A stretch of DNA of 64,000 nucleotides from Formicarius rufipectus (Eukaryota; Chordata; Aves; Passeriformes; Formicariidae). The notes under the pieces were generated by a model, which worked only from the letters and a program-made list of their open reading frames with translations, searched no databases and was not told where the DNA came from. Positions within the stretch are counted from its first letter, which is position 1; each line of letters starts with the position of its first letter. Where the stretch lies: positions 597,608 through 661,607 of the forward strand of contig VXAU01006172.1 in NCBI GenBank assembly GCA_013399695.1, in the 5' to 3' direction. Shown here piece after piece: positions 61,501-64,000 of the stretch. The translations under genes were made by a program, and so were the position numbers.

Positions 61501-64000
61501 GCTTCATAAGGTGATATAGCTGCCTCTCAGAGGGCAAAGTGTGAAACAGGCATATGCCATGGATATTAACAGAGCAACACTCCAAGTATACTTCTGTCAT
61601 TTCTTTGAATGTACTCCATCCAGGTTGACTGCCAGACCATTCTGTGATTGGAGGCCTTATCTGAAGAGATGCTGCATAACAGCTTTCTTAAAACCTGCAT
61701 CAACCATAAAAACTGAATCTTTGACAAAATACAAATCTGCTATTCAGCTGATTTTCCAATAGTATTGCTTAGTCATATCAGTTTAGTTACAATTATGTTG
61801 CAGGACATTGCTTCTATTTCAGAATTACTCAAGGAATAAACAGAATTAGGAAACCTGAGCTTCAGCAGGGGGAAAAAAAGAAAAAGGGTTCCTGAACAGC
61901 AGCTTACTGCAGAATGGACCTTTTGACCTGGTTAGGTGTGTAATAAAAGTACAATGTGGAAATTTCAAGCTTGAGTATGTGTTGATACTCTCCTTCCTTA
62001 GCTATTGGCCATTACCTGCTAGCCTGAAATTACTAGAGGGGCTTCCTATGGCCATGGAGAGCAGCTACAGGTATAGCAGTCCTGGTGTAACATTCCAAAT
62101 TTTATCACTTCTTGGGGCAGTAGGATGGTATGTGTTGGGATTTGTATTGTCTCACAAACTGTTCTACAAGCTGGTTGATTTTTTTTTTTCCAAACCTAAG
62201 CCAAATTATACAAACATGCAAGAGCATAAGAAGAACTGTTTTAAGAGTTAAGGTCATGTAACCTGGTAGGTTTACAAAGAAAATGTCTTGCAAATAGATT
62301 GCAAAATATGTTAATGGGTCTCATTCCCTGCTCAGTTTTGCAGGTCAGGTCTTATCCTGCTGAACACTTGTGAAATCTGTATCATTCTGGTGTTGCTTTC
62401 CCTTTTTGCAGGATGGTTTTCCTCCTTTAAATAAGACCCTTGATTTGCTTCAGAGAGTCTTGTCACAATCCATATACCTAATTTAGGTAGGCTGAAGGAG
62501 CTGTAGCCATCAACCACCATCACAGCTATACCTGTTTAGGCTATTAGCAGGGATATAATTAAAATATTCCTCTGTGTGCATGTGTTTATGGATGTCCATG
62601 CATAACTAACTCTCCACGCTCTCCTCTTAGTACTGTCATGATTTGTTGACCTATTTCATTAAGATAGGAGGAAAAAAAAGTGTGTGTGTGTACTTCTGGT
62701 GTTTTTGGGTATTTTGCTGCAGAAACAAAAAGGACGCCTACAATTATTCTTGTTTAACACAGCTCTTATTAATAAACAGCTCTCAGAGGCTGTTTATCCC
62801 AAGAGATCTGGAGAGAGAGGCAACTGAACAATACTATCATCTGCTTTTCTTTTACAATACTTCCCTGTGCCTTGACATTCTCCCAGTAAGATTACCACTG
62901 TTTTCTATACTGCTTTAAAAAGACCAAGACAAAGTGGTCAGTGGGAGGAGACTGGCTACTGCCCTTCTCCATGGACACAGAAAGCTGTGTGCAAGGTGGT
63001 TTTGGTCCTGTTATGTCCTTAAGAAAGGATGCATGGGGCCCTATGAATCACCTTAAACTCACTTCCCTTGGCAAGTAAAGAGAAGTAAGAGGTGAAACAC
63101 CTACCATGTCACAACCCCAGTCCAAGGTGGTCATCACTCTTGAAGTGCAGACAGCTCTAATCACATTACCTTTTTCTCTGTCCCAGAAATGGCTTGTGAG
63201 TATTCTGGGCAAAGGTGATGGAGCCCTCATCTGTGGTGCAGTATTTGAAAATGTATGGGATGGTACCCTCTTGCTGGCATTGTGACTTCTGTTGAGGCTG
63301 GGACATTGAAGGGGATTTTGGGATGGAGTATATATACCTGTGGATATCATTACCCTCTGTCCTACTCCTCCTGTCAGCTGCTCGTTTCTGGGCTACAGAG
63401 ACCCTCCAATCCACCATGTACACTCCTGAAGCCCACAAGGTAGGGTCCAGGTGCCACTGGCAGTGCAGTGTTTGTGTGGAGCACCAGGTAGTGGAGAGAT
63501 CCTTAGATCAAATTAGGACAGTTTGGATTGTGATGGTGAATGGCCTCTGCCCAGCTTCTAAACTGAACATAGAAGGCATGCCCTGCTTTGATTGCTCTGG
63601 AAGTCATCTTGCCTCTTTTCTAAACGAGGACCAGCTGAGTTCAGTTTAATGCCATTCTGTCATTCAGTTTACTGTTATTCTTTCTCTAGCTGAAAGTGAC
63701 CTTGCAACTAGAAATTATGTTTTTTCTTTTTTTCCCCTTCTTTTCTAATAATAGGCATGCAATCTGTGAGAATCTAAAGCCTTTGGCTAGCTAGACTGAA
63801 TGTAAAACCATAATTACAACTACATGCAATTTGCACAAAAAATATAATCATACTACAACTAGACCATTAATTAAAAAATTCAGTGATCTTGTAGTTATAT
63901 ATGCATGTGCGTGAAATTCTGTGCTTGGAAAATGAACTGAGATCTTTATGCAGTAGAAAATTTTTGTGTTCGGGACAGTCCAGGTTATAAAATGCTTTCC
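61501..64000. other. DNA upstream of GLIPR1L, no gene recognised
   Basis: No CAP-type exon (HNKFRSEV, VGENxW, GHYTQ or CNYGPGGN-like) was seen here, so a third paralogue is not evident in the window. A 90-codon frame at 61979-62251 on + is hydrophobic but has no recognised family. A short TG run lies near 62680-62690. Confidence 0.5.

Noticed and set aside
61979..62251. 90-codon hydrophobic frame upstream of GLIPR1L
   Set aside because: It has a membrane-like segment, but no family, splice sites or promoter link it to a gene; kept only as a remark.

Overview
The window is vertebrate nuclear DNA, almost certainly from a bird. It contains a decayed CR1 LINE, the usual bird and reptile non-LTR element. 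It also has two solo LTRs whose ends (TGTCGTGG and TGTGGTGG starts, 5-bp target duplications) look like the ERVL-type LTRs common in songbirds and other neoavian birds. The genes have small introns and CpG-rich first exons. The species is not identifiable from the sequence alone; a passerine is my inference.

Layout: bases 1 to about 33,200 are a gene-poor stretch holding CR1 remnants, simple repeats, one hairpin with a T-run and one unexplained CpG-rich block near 32.0-32.4 kb. KRR1, a ribosome-biogenesis KH-domain protein of the small-subunit processome, runs on the + strand in ten coding exons (33,412-38,740; about 384 residues). Its start codon is obscured by a single unresolved base. About 4 kb beyond it, two tandem CAP-superfamily genes run toward it on the - strand: GLIPR1 (42,900-54,213; 265 residues) and a paralogue, here called GLIPR1L (56,781-61,365; 293 residues). 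The convergent KRR1 / GLIPR1 / GLIPR1-like arrangement matches the known vertebrate synteny block.

The two GLIPR1 genes are tandem duplicates with near-identical exon structure (180, 246, 110/113, 83, 27 and 152/233 coding bases). All four CAP-cavity residues are kept, and both have a signal peptide and a C-terminal membrane segment. Their 28-residue length difference comes from one extra codon in exon 3 and a 27-codon proline-rich insertion in the last exon. The GLIPR1L exon 2 donor reads AT instead of GT, which is the oddest point in the window. GLIPR1 intron 1 carries two solo LTRs, one holding an 81-base assembly gap. A third probable LTR lies between the paralogues. All exon models come from reading open frames, splice sites and family knowledge; no alignment was run. 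I see no prokaryotic-type system, CRISPR array or novel gene cluster here.
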